From Eutreptiella sp. 'Long Island Sound 2002' (lineage: Eukaryota; Euglenozoa; Euglenophyceae; Eutreptiales; Eutreptiaceae): a DNA stretch of 64,000 bases. Both the position numbers and the translations under genes were made by a program. Below are positions 1 to 10,074 of this stretch, piece by piece (position 1 is the first letter of the stretch; each line of letters begins with the position of its first letter). Below the pieces are notes generated by a model, which worked only from the letters and a program-made list of their open reading frames with translations, searched no databases and had not been told where the DNA came from. The stretch covers positions 41,686,354 through 41,750,353 of the forward strand of contig OZ038383.1 in NCBI GenBank assembly GCA_964036045.1. The letters are read 5' to 3'.

Positions 1-1049
1 GGCCGGTGGCGACTTGTCTGACTGGCTGTAATCCTGTAGGAAACCATCGAGGCTTACTCAACATTTGCTGCAATCCTCGTGAATAAGAGCAACCACTTTC
101 GGCTTCAGAAAAACTAAAAATGCACCTGAGCGGAGTTTGCATTTCCCATAGTGTCTGCAATACCACATGGCAATTGTTTGATGTGTCTGCAAACACATGT
201 ATGGCACTTCTGAACCCCCAGCCCCAAGGGGGACAGTCACCAAATGGCACATGTGGACTCGCTGTCAGGGCAATGGCCATATTATACAACCGAAGCGAAT
301 CCATAGCCAACGAACCCCGCACACTGTGCACCATGCATCCAGAAGTCTTGCTACACTTAGTGGTACATAGAAACAGTGGCAAGCTTCCTCGTCCTTATGC
401 CAAACGTCCTGGACTCATGCACAGAACTTCTGGTGAACAGAGCGGGCTTTGCTGCAGCTGGCGTTGCCTGTTTTGTCGATTGGTAGGAGGTTGGGCACTT
501 GAGAATCCATACATCTTTGGAGATATCTCGAGGAGAATGCCATAAATTCATCTGTAGCCAACTGCCCAACGTGTGGCCAAATCAATCTGGTCTCCCTTTT
601 GCAGGCTTTGCAGAAACCACTTCAGTGCCAACGTCTGCATCACTGACTTCATTAGTAGTGTGACTTGATCAGCACTTGATCAGCTTGTTCTGCAGGAACA
701 ACCTCACCGCAAAATTTGACAACTTGACCATCTACTGTACTGTACTGTGATAGGCAGGGCGCATCCAATGTTGACGACGGTGCTGTTTGCAGTGGGACGG
801 GGTTCCGAGGGCCGTCCGCGGTCGTGCCTCCAACCCCATCTTTTGTCCTTGCTTCTTTATCACTGTGGGGCCGCGGCTCGGAGTTGGGGGGGGGGGGGGG
901 GTCATGTAGCCCAACCAGGCAGCCTGGCCCCCAGTGGTGTGGCATCCCAGCTTTCCCAGGTGGGAAGCGATCATGACCTTGGCAGCGCCGGGACGTACCT
1001 GGCAGAATTTCTGATGACATACCCAGAGATGTTGCGGGATGCACCCACA

Positions 1050-1130
1050 GGAAAAATGGGGGAAATAGAAAAATGGGCGCAAAAAGGGGGGGGGGGATGG
1101 GGGAAAATGGGGTGAAGTGGGGGTGTAACC
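1050..1130. repeat. Purine-rich AATGGGGGAAA repeat, inverted relative at 1,995-2,170
   Basis: The plus strand holds iterations of A-runs and G-runs (AAAATGGGGGAAA and similar), ending in a 'gtgggggtg' stretch. The reverse complement of 1,995-2,170 has the same character, including 'gtgggggtg'. Similar sequence recurs near 15,955-16,030. These appear to be members of one degenerate low-complexity family in both orientations. Similarity was judged by eye only. Confidence 0.4.
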
Positions 1131-2139
1131 GGCCCCAGCGTCCGGGCATGGTGTCATATTGCTGCTGCACTGCTCCATTTCAACGGTGTTGTACCCACAT
1201 AGAGCAAATCTGATAATCAAAGTGTAGTGTTGATTGTAGTGTTGTTGCTTTGCTTGTGAAACCAAGGCCGGCAGCAATGAGTCCTTGGTAGGGGATGAGA
1301 CCCCCACGGATGAGCGTACAACAGACATCCTTTTTGCCTTGTATTCTTCACCCATTCCCAGGATGAGAAAGACTGCCCCACGTCCCCCATGCCCCGCCCC
1401 GCTTCACCCCTGCGTTTGCTCCCGTGCCCCCCCCCCCCCCCCTTTCTGCCCATCAGCCATGGACAAACAATGTAGACCATTTACTCCCAAAATCCCAAAC
1501 TACTGCGAAGACCCACAAGTACAAGCCAGCACACTTACTGAGCCTTGATGACACCTGCTCCCCAGACAACCCCCCCGAGAATGACAATGATGTATTTCGG
1601 GGTGACAACATGGCTCCTGGGTACTCCGTGTGGGTGAGACGGAGACCTGAATATCGTCCAACAGATTAAAAATAGGCTTTGCCCGTGCTGTTATGAAGTT
1701 GAGTTACAGAAACTGTTGTGCTCTGATTTCAACAGTGTATCAACATCCTGCACCTGGGAGTTGGTGGTACCTTTTGCAACCTCAGCCACAATGAAGGCTT
1801 TGAATTTCAAATTCACCAGATTGTTTGCAAACCATTTGGCATTGGAGTACTTTGTACACCAGTGTGTGTATGGCACGGATCACGGGTTGCTCCATGCTGA
1901 CTATGAGAGGACAAAGGCCAAAATAATCCCCATGTCCGTCCCAATTTTCAACCAATTCCCTTAAATTACTGCCCCAACACTGAATGCATTGTTGGTTCTG
2001 CCCATTTTTCCAATCACATCCCATTTTTGCACCCCCACTCCTCCCCAATTTCCCCCCATTTCATCGCTTTTTCCAGGCAAAACCCATTTTTCCTCCCACA
2101 TATCCCCCCATTTTCCTGCATTTCCCCCAATTTCCCCCA

Positions 2140-2454
2140 TTATTCCACTCGGCTACAATGTTGCGGGAGACGTACCCGATCTGGGTACATCTCGGCCCTG
2201 CCTCGGTTCAATAGGCCACTAACCCGACACACCTGGGAGGTTTTGCTGTCCTTGGTGAAGACTATCGTCGCAGCAGTGGGAAGGTGTGCCCAGCACTCGA
2301 AAACCTTTGCTTGGTTCTCTTGCAGTTGGGAGGTTGTCAGCTTATCCAGATCCTTGGGTGACCCAAAGAGCAGAACTGGTAAAATGTCACTGTCGTTGAG
2401 ATGTTTCACTGGGACTTGACTGCGCCAACAAGTCTCAACACTTGAACAATCCAT
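2140..2454 (-). CDS. Possible exon or short ORF, unknown
   Basis: This 104-residue open frame has a balanced amino-acid composition (for example VKHLNDSDILPVLLFGSPKD near residues 16-35), unlike the proline- or cysteine-rich shadow frames around it. No family, motif or signal peptide is recognised. No splice site, promoter or partner gene can be tied to it. It is reported only because its composition looks more protein-like than its surroundings, and it may be a chance frame. Confidence 0.2.
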   Translation of the reverse strand: MDCSSVETCWRSQVPVKHLNDSDILPVLLFGSPKDLDKLTTSQLQENQAKVFECWAHLPTAATIVFTKDSKTSQVCRVSGLLNRGRAEMYPDRVRLPQHCSRVE

Positions 2455-4153
2455 GACTCGTCCAAACCTGAATTGTGCCTGTGGATAAGAATGGAGTTGT
2501 GAATCGGGTCATGATTTGGGTTGCAATGGGCTTGAACATGCATGAGGACGCTTCAACACTTACAGCTCCATTCCTTCTGATGCATGAGACCACTTGGAGG
2601 CCTCAACAAAACTGCAATGCACATAAGCCACTCTGGATGCTGCGGCTGGTCACTCTTTACAAGCATGGGCTGGCAAAGACCATCCCCCTAATTGCTCCTA
2701 CAACCCTTGGCCTGACATTCTGTCTGACAACCAGACACATTCAACCAAACCGAAACTTGTGCTGGCGAACAACACGCGACTGCAGACACTCACTGGGCAC
2801 TTCTGGCAGGCTTCTCACAGGGCAGCATGTGTGCAGCTCGCTGTGCAGGCGTGATGCACCACGACCAGGGACCTCGGACCCGCAGCTGGCAACCCGCTTG
2901 CGCTTTTGGTGCAATGCGAATGAGGCAGGACGTTGCACAAATCGCTGCAGAGTTTCTTGGACTGACTTCACGGCTGGTGGAGGGCATGTGGGCCCAGCAG
3001 CCCAATGGGGAGGCCGTGGCGCTGGCTGGACACGGGGACAACCCTGGGGAGGGGAGTTGGCATCATGAGGGCAGGTTGGGGGATGCCCCTAACCCCTGAG
3101 GAATGGCAAATTCCCACACAAAGTGGTGGACCCCCAGAATCAGCACCGCAGGGTGGGGGGCGGGGGTCTTTCTGTTTCTCTTTCCTTTGACAGTGGCCTT
3201 CACTACTGCTGGCATGCAGGGGGGCAGCCTGGGACAGTGTCGTCTGCAGCACCGTTGGCCAAGACGCGGAAGCAGAACAACGAGCTTCAGCTGGCAATGC
3301 TTGCGGCTCGATGGTGCTTGCGCGCTTGCTGGGGTATCTAGTAATGGCCCTACCATGATGTTGCACAAAGCGCCTTCCAGACCCTACGGCAACAGCCCCC
3401 AGCTGCGCTTGGGGGACATTCAGTGGTCGCTAAGCAATCGTTGGTGTGTGTTTCCCTTTCAGTGGATGGTCTTCACCTGCGGTTGGGTGCACTGCCATCG
3501 TAACAGAATACTGCAATTATGGAGTGGGTATTGTTCACTGAAAGGGTTGGTGTACACCGCAAATCCTGCACCCCACAGAGGGATGGCGAACAAAGATGGG
3601 CTGGCTCTAATGGACATGTGCATGCAAATGACTCGGTGAAAATGGCCAAATCGTGAGCTTCAGGGGTGCTGCTCCGGGATCAAGGTAACCCTGTGCTCCA
3701 CATGTCTCAAGCACTCTTTGTGTGGATGTGAATGGAGAGTGCATGTAGAGATGTGCACAACGTCGCTCCCACCCCACCCCCTCAACCCCTCCACTACCCT
3801 GGCACCTCACACATGCAGCCCTCGAACGGGGCTTCGCCCCTCACAAATAGCACAGCGCTTCATGCCTGACATAAGGTCCCACACTCCAGCCCTACAAGTT
3901 CAAAAGCATATTCACCGACGGCAGACCATGCCCCCCGTGTGCACGGTGAAACGTTGCTACCAGACCCCTGCAGCTACCACATGCAGAGAGCACAAGTACA
4001 AGTAGCAGATGGCGTCCGCTTGTCACAGATGGTGTCTACAAACCACAGTATGCAGCATCAGCATCTGGGCGTTGCCCTCAGCCCGCACACGGCCCCATGC
4101 ACCCCCCAGCACCCCCACATCAGGTATGTGACGCACATGTGCATGCAATTGCC

Positions 4154-4516
4154 CTAAGGAGGCAAAGCAAGCTGGAGCTGGATCTGGAGCTTGGCCCACA
4201 CCACAGGAGCTGCATCTGAGGCACTTTGGGCCGTGAGTTTACGAGTGGCAGATTCGTCCGCTATCACGTACTTCCCGTGGTGGCTGCACATGGCCGCCTT
4301 TTGACCCCGGAATCGCAACGTGAACGTCTCATAGCGTCGGGCATGCATTCGGTCAATGGACAGATACCCTTGTTCATCCGCAGAGAGGTATGCCCTGGAA
4401 TGGCACTGAAATTGGTACCCACCATAAGCCTTTGAGACCCGCCAGATCTTTTCATGGCGCTGCGCTGCAGCCTGGCCTGCATCATGATCCACCGCAGAAA
4501 TGAAGCGGCCATCTGC
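4154..4516 (-). CDS. Fascin-like / actin-crosslinking beta-trefoil exon
   Basis: About 121 residues resemble fascin or FRG1-type beta-trefoil repeats. The pattern is 'ADGRFISA', then 'CHSRAYLSADEQGYLSIDR', then 'YETFTLRF', then 'CSHHGKYVIADE'. Alternating 'G-K/R-Y/F-L/V-S/A-A' turns and a W/Y-E-x-F-x-L strand are hallmarks of the fold. In that family the domain bundles or binds actin, or acts as a protein- or carbohydrate-binding module. The exon likely starts at 4,516: the minus strand reads a pyrimidine-rich tract ending 'tatctcag' immediately before GCA GAT, which gives a phase-0 acceptor. There is no ATG in frame just upstream, which supports a spliced gene. A TAG stop lies at 4,154-4,156. 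Upstream exons were not identified. This is the only non-transposon protein family recognised in the window. Confidence 0.55.
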   Translation of the reverse strand, partial: ADGRFISAVDHDAGQAAAQRHEKIWRVSKAYGGYQFQCHSRAYLSADEQGYLSIDRMHARRYETFTLRFRGQKAAMCSHHGKYVIADESATRKLTAQSASDAAPVVWAKLQIQLQLALPP

Positions 4517-4682
4517 CTGAGATAGAAAGCAGATGTGTGGGGCTTTCAATTGGATTCCCTTTGGAATGGCTGTTCCCCAGGCCCGATTGTCCTTGAGTCA
4601 GACAGTGCGCAGTACCAGAACAAGTATTGAATATTGGGTTTGTGCAGCTCCAAAGGTTAGGTTAGAGACGGGCAGCCCGACA

Positions 4683-4726
4683 CGTGTGATGTGGAATGAC
4701 TACCCGTGTGATGTGGAATGACTACC
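4683..4726. repeat. Perfect 22-bp tandem duplication
   Basis: The 22-bp unit beginning CGTGTGATGTGG occurs twice in direct succession (4,683-4,704 and 4,705-4,726) with no mismatch. The surrounding 4,550-5,130 shows no recognisable gene. Confidence 0.9.
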
Positions 4727-5322
4727 GCCACTGTAATTGTGAACTCCTGCTAAAGTCTGCATTCTGGTGCGGAGCCATGGAAGGGGATGAGTTGATTGAG
4801 AAGATACTCCTTGCCTTCTTACACCTTGGAAATGGTGAGGACAGGCTGAGGGTTTGCATAGGGCGCATCTGCCAGGGAGAAATTGGGGAGTTGTGCTACA
4901 ATTGGCAATATTCTTGCCTCTTCAGACCATCACACACTCCCACAGTGTTGGACAGCCTCATGTTTCACCCCAACCCCCACCCCCCAAGACACCCAAGTCC
5001 CCGAATTGTAACCTCAACACCACCTCACAGCTTAGCGAAAAGCACATGCACAACAAACACATCTGAAGCAAATTCATTTGAAACACCCAGTTTTTCTCAA
5101 TGTTTGGACATGACGCCAATACAATTTAATTATGATTGATCATCCGGCAAGTCACGAGTGATCAGCCATCCATTTATTGCACAAAAATAGATGTCATTGG
5201 GAGCACTCTGAAGTCTCCTTGTGTGCACACCATTGGCACAAATAGGTATCATTTGAGTCAAGCTCCAAAGGAGGTGCTTCTTCGTCGCGCCAAATTGAAG
5301 AATTGAAATGCTCCCGAGGTCC

Positions 5323-6132
5323 CTAGGGCTGATACAACTTTTGATGGCAGATTTGAAATTGCATAAAATGCAAAAGAATGCGTGTATTGGCATGTAGGTC
5401 ACGAGCGGAACCCATCCAAATGTCTCGCATGACCTTCCAATGCCATAGACGGGCAAGTAGGTGCTCGGCACGAGCACAATAATAGCCATGCACATTATTA
5501 TACTCTCTTTTGCATTGCCTAAGAACCTTGCGGCCGATGAAAGGAGTATGCGAATACAAGCGGCCTTTATATGCACCATCACGATTCCCTACCTCAAAAT
5601 CCTTCAAAAAACCCAACTTGAGGGACCATATTGATATTACAACATCCGGCGCACTGCTAGGCATGAGCGGACCAATCCAAACTATGTTCCATGGTCAATT
5701 GCAACGGCCAGCTTCCAAATATGGCCGGCATTATGCGGATGAAACAAGATATTTGGCCACACGCCAACAATCAAGCTAATGGGCATAGAGTCCGTGAAGT
5801 GGGTCACAAGGTAGGGGAAATGAGGGCTGTGATTATAATGGTTCAAGTGGTCAGACCATTGAACCTCATCCACCACCATATTGAGATATTCGCGAACATT
5901 TTTCACGGCTGCCTCAACCACCTCAACACTACCCGCGGATTGCGACATGTAAGCCGTTATCCGTGGTCGTTGCATGCTTTATCTTGAAAAAGAAAACAAA
6001 CATCTCCTCTCGCGCGAGCAAAACATCATGCCCATATTTGTGATACCACTTCTCTGCGGTCACCGCATCGGCGACCTGTTCGCGAAAGAACCGACACCCA
6101 TTTTTCATTTGCCTCCTTCCACACCTCTCCAT
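5323..6132 (-). pseudogene. IS5/Harbinger-like DDE transposase, copy 1 (frameshifted)
   Basis: Three minus-strand frames add up to a DDE-superfamily transposase of the DDE_Tnp_4 / IS5-Harbinger type. The N-terminal helical part (5,929-6,132) contains 'REEMFVFFFKIKHATTTDN'. The next frame (5,682-5,975) has 'VREYLNMVVDEVQWSD', then 'THFTDSMPI' (first catalytic Asp region), then 'HIWKLAVAIDH'. The last frame (5,323-5,664) has 'APDVVISIW', then 'DGAYKGR' (second Asp), then 'YCARAEHLLARLWHWKVMRD', whose Glu fits the third catalytic residue. The order matches the family, and all three acidic positions survive. Frameshifts near 5,960 and 5,690 break the gene. The enzyme would cut and paste its element in the nucleus. 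Clear relatives lie at 22,443-23,280 and 54,140-54,977. Unlike them, this copy has no obvious acidic/Cys-rich tail in frame. Confidence 0.75.
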
Positions 6133-6239
6133 CCATCAACGCACAGTTTCTTGCTTCAGTGGAATTGGAAGGTGAAAATATAGTTGATTGCCCCTTGGGA
6201 GCAACCACCACCCTAGTTAGGGGCCCAGGTACCCCGTTT

Positions 6240-6590
6240 TAGTGGGTTTGCTGAACTGAGAGGTCAGACTTGCCCACATAACCCCTACCTTCTCAGGGGG
6301 AATGTTTGCCCGGCGCGCTATGTTTCTATTAGCTATCCCGACTTCAGCCCCAAATTTACCCTCTCATGGAGAAGCCCCCCAATTAGACTAGGTTGGACTC
6401 CACACCTTCCCTACAAAGCACGTTGCATAATAAGGCAATGGCTTTGAATTCAACTCCACATGCCATTTGTATTGTACTTAACAAACAACATTGCTTCCAC
6501 AAGTGTGGGTGTCAATACATTCAACACACTGGTGCTCTTCACAATCACCACAAACTGTGATGGTGGAAGGCTTCTGACAGCACAATCAAA
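6240..6590 (-). pseudogene. 3' end of a second DDE transposon copy
   Basis: This segment matches 22,240-22,545 by eye. It encodes on the minus strand the Cys-rich transposase tail ('ITVCGDCEEHQCVECIDTHT' near 6,480-6,590), followed by the conserved 3' flank containing 'gcacgttgcataa'. It lies just upstream of copy 1 in the same orientation, so two related elements sit head to tail. The body of this copy is missing. Confidence 0.6.
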
Positions 6591-6594
6591 TCGA

Positions 6595-6843
6595 AATCAA
6601 TATGGCTACATCACCCCTGCCTTCTCGGGGTCCCCATGGTGGGGAGAAATCAATATGGCTACATCACCCCTGCTTGGATTCTCACCCAGTTTCACCCATT
6701 TTCATCCTTTTTTTTTTTGCCGTTTCCACCACATCCACACCTTACTAGATTGATTTCTCCCCACCATGAGGACCCCGAGAAGGCAGGTTTGATTCAGGCA
6801 GGGGTGATATAGCCAAATTGATTTCTCCCCACCATAGGGACCC
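6595..6843. repeat. Inverted pair of the GGCTACATCACCCC module
   Basis: Between 6,595 and 6,677, two direct copies of a module (GGCTACATCACCCCTGCC, then TTCTCGGGGTCCCC, then 'atggtggggagaaatcaat') occur. The reverse complement appears at 6,749-6,843. The arms are about 80-95 bp and flank a spacer of about 70 bp with a T-run. A DNA hairpin is possible. The same module recurs at 7,058, 9,637, 23,286 and 53,885. Confidence 0.75.
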
Positions 6844-7057
6844 TATATCCCCAATGTGAAAGAAGCATCAAAATACCCGTTTTCAAACAACAATAATGCC
6901 CATAGTATCACAAAGTATGGGGTTCTAGGACGACTAGACGTCCAAATAGTTACACTGCGCTTAGTGCACCCCCTAAAAGGTCACCGGTGGGGCATGGGTC
7001 AAAAAGAATGCCTGGTGCACGCTCAGCACGCTAACACTTCCCCTCATGGGTCCATAT

Positions 7058-7222
7058 GGGCAGAACAGCTACATATCCCCTGCCTTCTCGCGGGTCCCCC
7101 AAAGGGGGGGACAAAATCAGAAGTGGCTACTTCACCATTGCCTTCTCGGGGGCCCACATGTGGGCAGAATGACTACATCACCCCTTCCTTCTTGGGGATC
7201 CCAACACGGGGACAAGACTGTC
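7058..7222. repeat. Three tandem copies of the GGCTACATCACCCC module
   Basis: Three degenerate copies read CTACAT/CTTC-x-CCCC, then TGCCTTCTCGGGG, then a short G/C-rich hairpin and 'gggacaaaatcagaagt'. Spacing is about 50-55 bp. The copies are diverged from one another and from those at 6.6, 9.6 and 23.3 kb, indicating an old dispersed family. Confidence 0.7.
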
Positions 7223-7462
7223 ATTAGGCGTGCAACTTGGCACACTAGGTCGACATCAACATAATCTACATGTACAACAAGGAAAGTGTTGCAAAAAGGG
7301 GTGAGAAATAGGTGAAAATGGATGAAATTGCGTGCACAGCATTCTCAAATGCCCTAGAAATGAGGGCAAAGCATGCAAGGAACTCATACAAACGCATAAC
7401 AAGGCTCATTGTTACTGGTACTAGCCACGACTATGCAGCTTGGGTATCAGGCCATGAGTAAA

Positions 7463-7490
7463 CGCCCGCCAACAGGGGTCTCGGCGGGCG
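7463..7490. repeat. GC-rich hairpin followed by T-rich tract
   Basis: CGCCCGCC (7,463-7,470) and GGCGGGCG (7,483-7,490) are perfect 8-bp inverted repeats with a 12-nt loop. They are followed from 7,514 by T- and A-runs. A GC stem followed by T's resembles a transposon terminal hairpin or an RNA 3'-end signal, but no element or gene end can be assigned. Confidence 0.5.
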
Positions 7491-7559
7491 GCGGGCTGAG
7501 GTGTGAAAGGGTTGTTTTTTTTTCGTTTTTTTTTAAAAAAGAATTTGGTGAAAAGATTT

Positions 7560-7920
7560 GGTAAACACTTGATGACTCTCCTTTTGCTTTTAGTTAAAAT
7601 TTGTTCATTTTAAAGAAAACATTTGATTATGGTAAATTTGTTTTGATTTTGGTAAAAGGATTTTGCTACTGAGTATTGGCGACTAGGTACGACGTGGTTC
7701 CGGTAAAAACGGTTTCATTTTGGTACAATGGCCTTGGTTCTGGTAAAACGGCTTTGTTTTTGGCAAAAAGGTTTCCATTTTGGGAAAAAGATTTTGGTAG
7801 AACATTTGTTTTTGTGGGTTTTGCTCTTGGTAAAAGTGAAACTGAAAATACATTGGGATGGGTACACATCTTTTGTTTTGTGTGACAGGATTTTCAACCA
7901 AAATTTTGGCCAAAAAAAAC
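7560..7920. repeat. Degenerate TTTTGGTAAAA repeat
   Basis: Roughly 20-bp iterations of T/G-rich sequence (TTTTGGTAAAA, TTTTGGCAAAA, TTTTGGGAAAA and variants) fill this stretch. The open frames across it are explained by the repeat and carry no recognisable domain. Confidence 0.6.
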
Positions 7921-8210
7921 ATTTCGATTAGGGGTCATAAACTCTGATTCTGCTAAATTGTTTTTTGTCACAAGATTGTTAACTAGGCTTTTGTTGGTTA
8001 CTTGATGCTTGTTGTTGTCCCTTGCACCTGCCAATTCTCTTACCTCCTCAAGCGCGCAAACACAACCCATCCACAAAGCAAAGATGCAAAGCCGTAACCA
8101 CTTCTCGGAGGGCTAGTTCGCGTCGAAGTTTTTCTGTTTTCTGGGTGCGGGTGGGGTCCAAAACGAGCCCTGAACCTCCTTCTATCTTCCTATACTCTTA
8201 TCTTCCTACA

Positions 8211-9060
8211 CTAAAAGTCGGGAGGCCATTCGGCTGAGTCGGCGTCCCGTTCGGCGAGGCTGGCGTGTTGAACGCCGAGGAGCCATGGTCGTCGATGCCG
8301 ATCTTGATCGCTGTCGTCGCCGCGTTGGCTCAAGCACCCGTACCGGAGCGGCGACATGTCCATGCTGATGGCCATGGTACGTAGGTTGCGCAACCGTGTA
8401 GGCGCGTTTTTGAACCAGCCGGTCACGGAGGTCATGCCCTCGGAGACGATGTCGAGGAACACGTGGCTGGAATCCATGGCGTCCCGGAAGGCCAAATCAG
8501 CGCGGTGGCAGTTGGCGTGCACCGGAACGACCACACTGTAGCCGAGCACTTCCGCCTGCAGCTGCATCAGCAGGCCCGCCACGCCATTGCCGGTTGATTG
8601 CATGACCTCTGCACCATCAACGCAATACCAGAACATCCGGGACACCCATTTTTCAATGGGCAAACCTGCCTTCAGCATGGTTTGCTTGTAGGCAGCAACA
8701 ATACTCGGTGCTGTGCCATCCCGGAGTTCCCAGAAGCCCAAGAAGGCTGTACAGAATTGGCCTTCGCGAAGCGTTCGGGTGTAGACTAGCTCCTGCTTGT
8801 TCGCTGACCAATCCGTGGAGCTGTCGGAGGCGAGTGCGAAGAAAAGCGAGGTCTCAATCGCCTGACCTTCCACGGAGCGAATGGGTGCGGCGATTGCATG
8901 CACAATCTGGCGCACCGAGGAGGGAGAGTGATAGGCCGGGACAACGGTGCCGCCACTTAACATTAGGGCCTCCGCATCGCCGGGTATGTGGGCAGGTGGA
9001 CTGCCGCGTTTTGCCATGCGATATACCACTTGGAAGAGACCGTTGATAGCGCGGTGGATG
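8211..9060 (-). pseudogene. hAT-like transposase catalytic core, C-terminally truncated
   Basis: About 283 residues match the catalytic core of hAT-superfamily transposases of the DUF4371 / ZMYM6-like type. Seen in order: 'ETSLFFALASDSSTD' (first catalytic Asp), 'FWELRDGTAPSI', 'CVDGAEVMQSTGNGVAG' (second Asp, DGAxxM-x5-G), and 'HANCHRADLAFRDA', the H-x2-C-H-R-x-x-L-A signature. The frame ends in TAG at 8,211, before the region that should hold the catalytic Glu and the C-terminal dimerisation helices. After 'RNLRTMAISMD' the sequence no longer resembles the family, so the gene is cut or frameshifted. The open frame extends up to 9,311, but 9,060-9,311 translates to Gly/Pro from homopolymers and is probably intron or insertion. 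The N-terminal half of the same gene lies at 10,075-10,923. Confidence 0.75.
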
Positions 9061-9138
9061 GGTGCCGGCAAGGTTCCTATAACGCACGGGGGCGGCCGCC
9101 AGCCAATGTGTGACCCCGAGGGGTGTTCGACAGTTTGG

Positions 9139-9212
9139 GGGGCTGTAGGGGGGGGGGGGGACCCCCACCCCCCTCCGAAGGGGGGGGGGGGGACCCCTCC
9201 CCCCCCCCTTGG
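9139..9212. repeat. G-run/C-run hairpin block
   Basis: Alternating G-runs (12-14) and C-runs separated by a few bases (GACCCCC, GGACCCC) can fold on themselves. The minus strand continues into 'tacagccccccaaactgtcg'. This is close to the sequence beside the similar block at 10,031-10,065 ('tacggaccccaaaattgtcg'), so the two blocks seem related and have the same orientation. Confidence 0.6.
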
Positions 9213-9428
9213 TTGACCCAAACCCAGCACCTTTTCCGGCAGGCCCCGTCCAAGCGCGCAAACACACAAAGCTAACAAGATGCACTGTGAATGGTCATTG
9301 TTTTGCTGCACTGCAGCACTTTCAGAGTAGTATTGAATGTTGCCTTGAGTTCGCCCAAAGGCCTTTCCTTCCCCTTGTCACAAACCACAGACATATATGT
9401 AGAGAAGCGAAGGGAGCCACAGACATAT

Positions 9429-9451
9429 AGAGAGAGAGAGAGAGAGAGAGA
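9429..9451. repeat. GA microsatellite
   Basis: An uninterrupted AG/GA dinucleotide tract of about 23 bp. Just upstream and downstream, an approximate direct repeat ('gagaagcgaagggag') flanks it. Confidence 0.9.
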
Positions 9452-9636
9452 AGCGAAGGGAGGGGAGGGGCCTCAAGCTTCGGAATCATCCTCCCACTCG
9501 TCGCGTGCCCTCTTGCCGGTACTCTTGGGGCGAGCACGCTTCTTTGGCCGGCTCCTTCTTTGTCCGCGGGCTGACGTTTGCAGTTAACATGTCTGGGTCA
9601 AACAAACAAGTGGAACACCCCACATTTCACACGGGG

Positions 9637-9860
9637 GGCAAAATCAGAAGTGGCCCACAAAGTGGGCAAATTGGCTACCTCACCCCTGCCGTATCGGGGA
9701 GCCCCACAGCTGCAGAGCGGGGGGCAAAATCAGAAGTGGCCCACAAAGTGGGCAAATTGGCTACCTCACCCCTGCCGTATCGGGGAGCCCCTCCGCTTCA
9801 AAGCGGGGGACTAAATCAGAAGTGGCCCACAAAGTGGGCAAGGTGGCTACATAACCTTTT
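9637..9860. repeat. 86-bp tandem repeat containing the GGCTACATCACCCC module
   Basis: Two and a half copies repeat with an 86-bp period (starts at 9,637, 9,723 and about 9,808). Each contains 'aaaatcagaagtggcccac', 'gtgggcaaattggctacc', then CACCCCTGCC and TATCGGGGAGCCCC. They lie between the two halves of the hAT-like gene, on what may be its intron. The core is shared with repeats beside the DDE transposases at 23.3 and 53.9 kb. Confidence 0.8.
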
Positions 9861-10030
9861 TTGTGCTTTTCAGCCATTTTTGAATTCTCCACAAAATTCT
9901 GAGTATTTTGAGGATAGACACATAGGGTGGAACAAGAAAAATTCCCCCTGCCGTATGCCTAAAACAAAATCTCCGGCGCCTCCGGCGCCGACAAAGCACC
10001 TTGTTCCGTGCGACAATTTTGGGGTCCGTA

Positions 10031-10065
10031 GAGGGGGGGGGGGGTCCCCCCCCCCCCCCCCTTTG
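10031..10065. repeat. G-run/C-run hairpin
   Basis: A run of about 11-12 G's is followed by T and then about 14 C's, a near-perfect foldback. It lies at the 3' edge of the recognisable hAT N-terminal coding sequence, where the open frame turns into Gly/Pro. Confidence 0.7.
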
Positions 10066-10074
10066 GGGTCGGGT

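Larger units (their letters stand above)
1..4150. other. Gene-poor region, no gene recognised
   Basis: No reading frame here shows a recognisable protein family. The longer open frames are in GC- or proline-rich sequence and overlap in several frames. The stretch has G or C homopolymers (16 G at 886-901, 11 G at 1,086-1,096, 16 C at 1,427-1,442). It also has purine-rich sequence of the form AATGGGGGAAA near 1,050-1,130, and related pyrimidine-rich sequence in the opposite orientation near 1,995-2,170. Short spliced exons cannot be excluded by eye. Confidence 0.6.

Noticed and set aside
652-1355. Long minus-strand open frames rich in proline
   Set aside because: They owe their length to G homopolymers that lack stops; the two frames overlap and neither has a domain.
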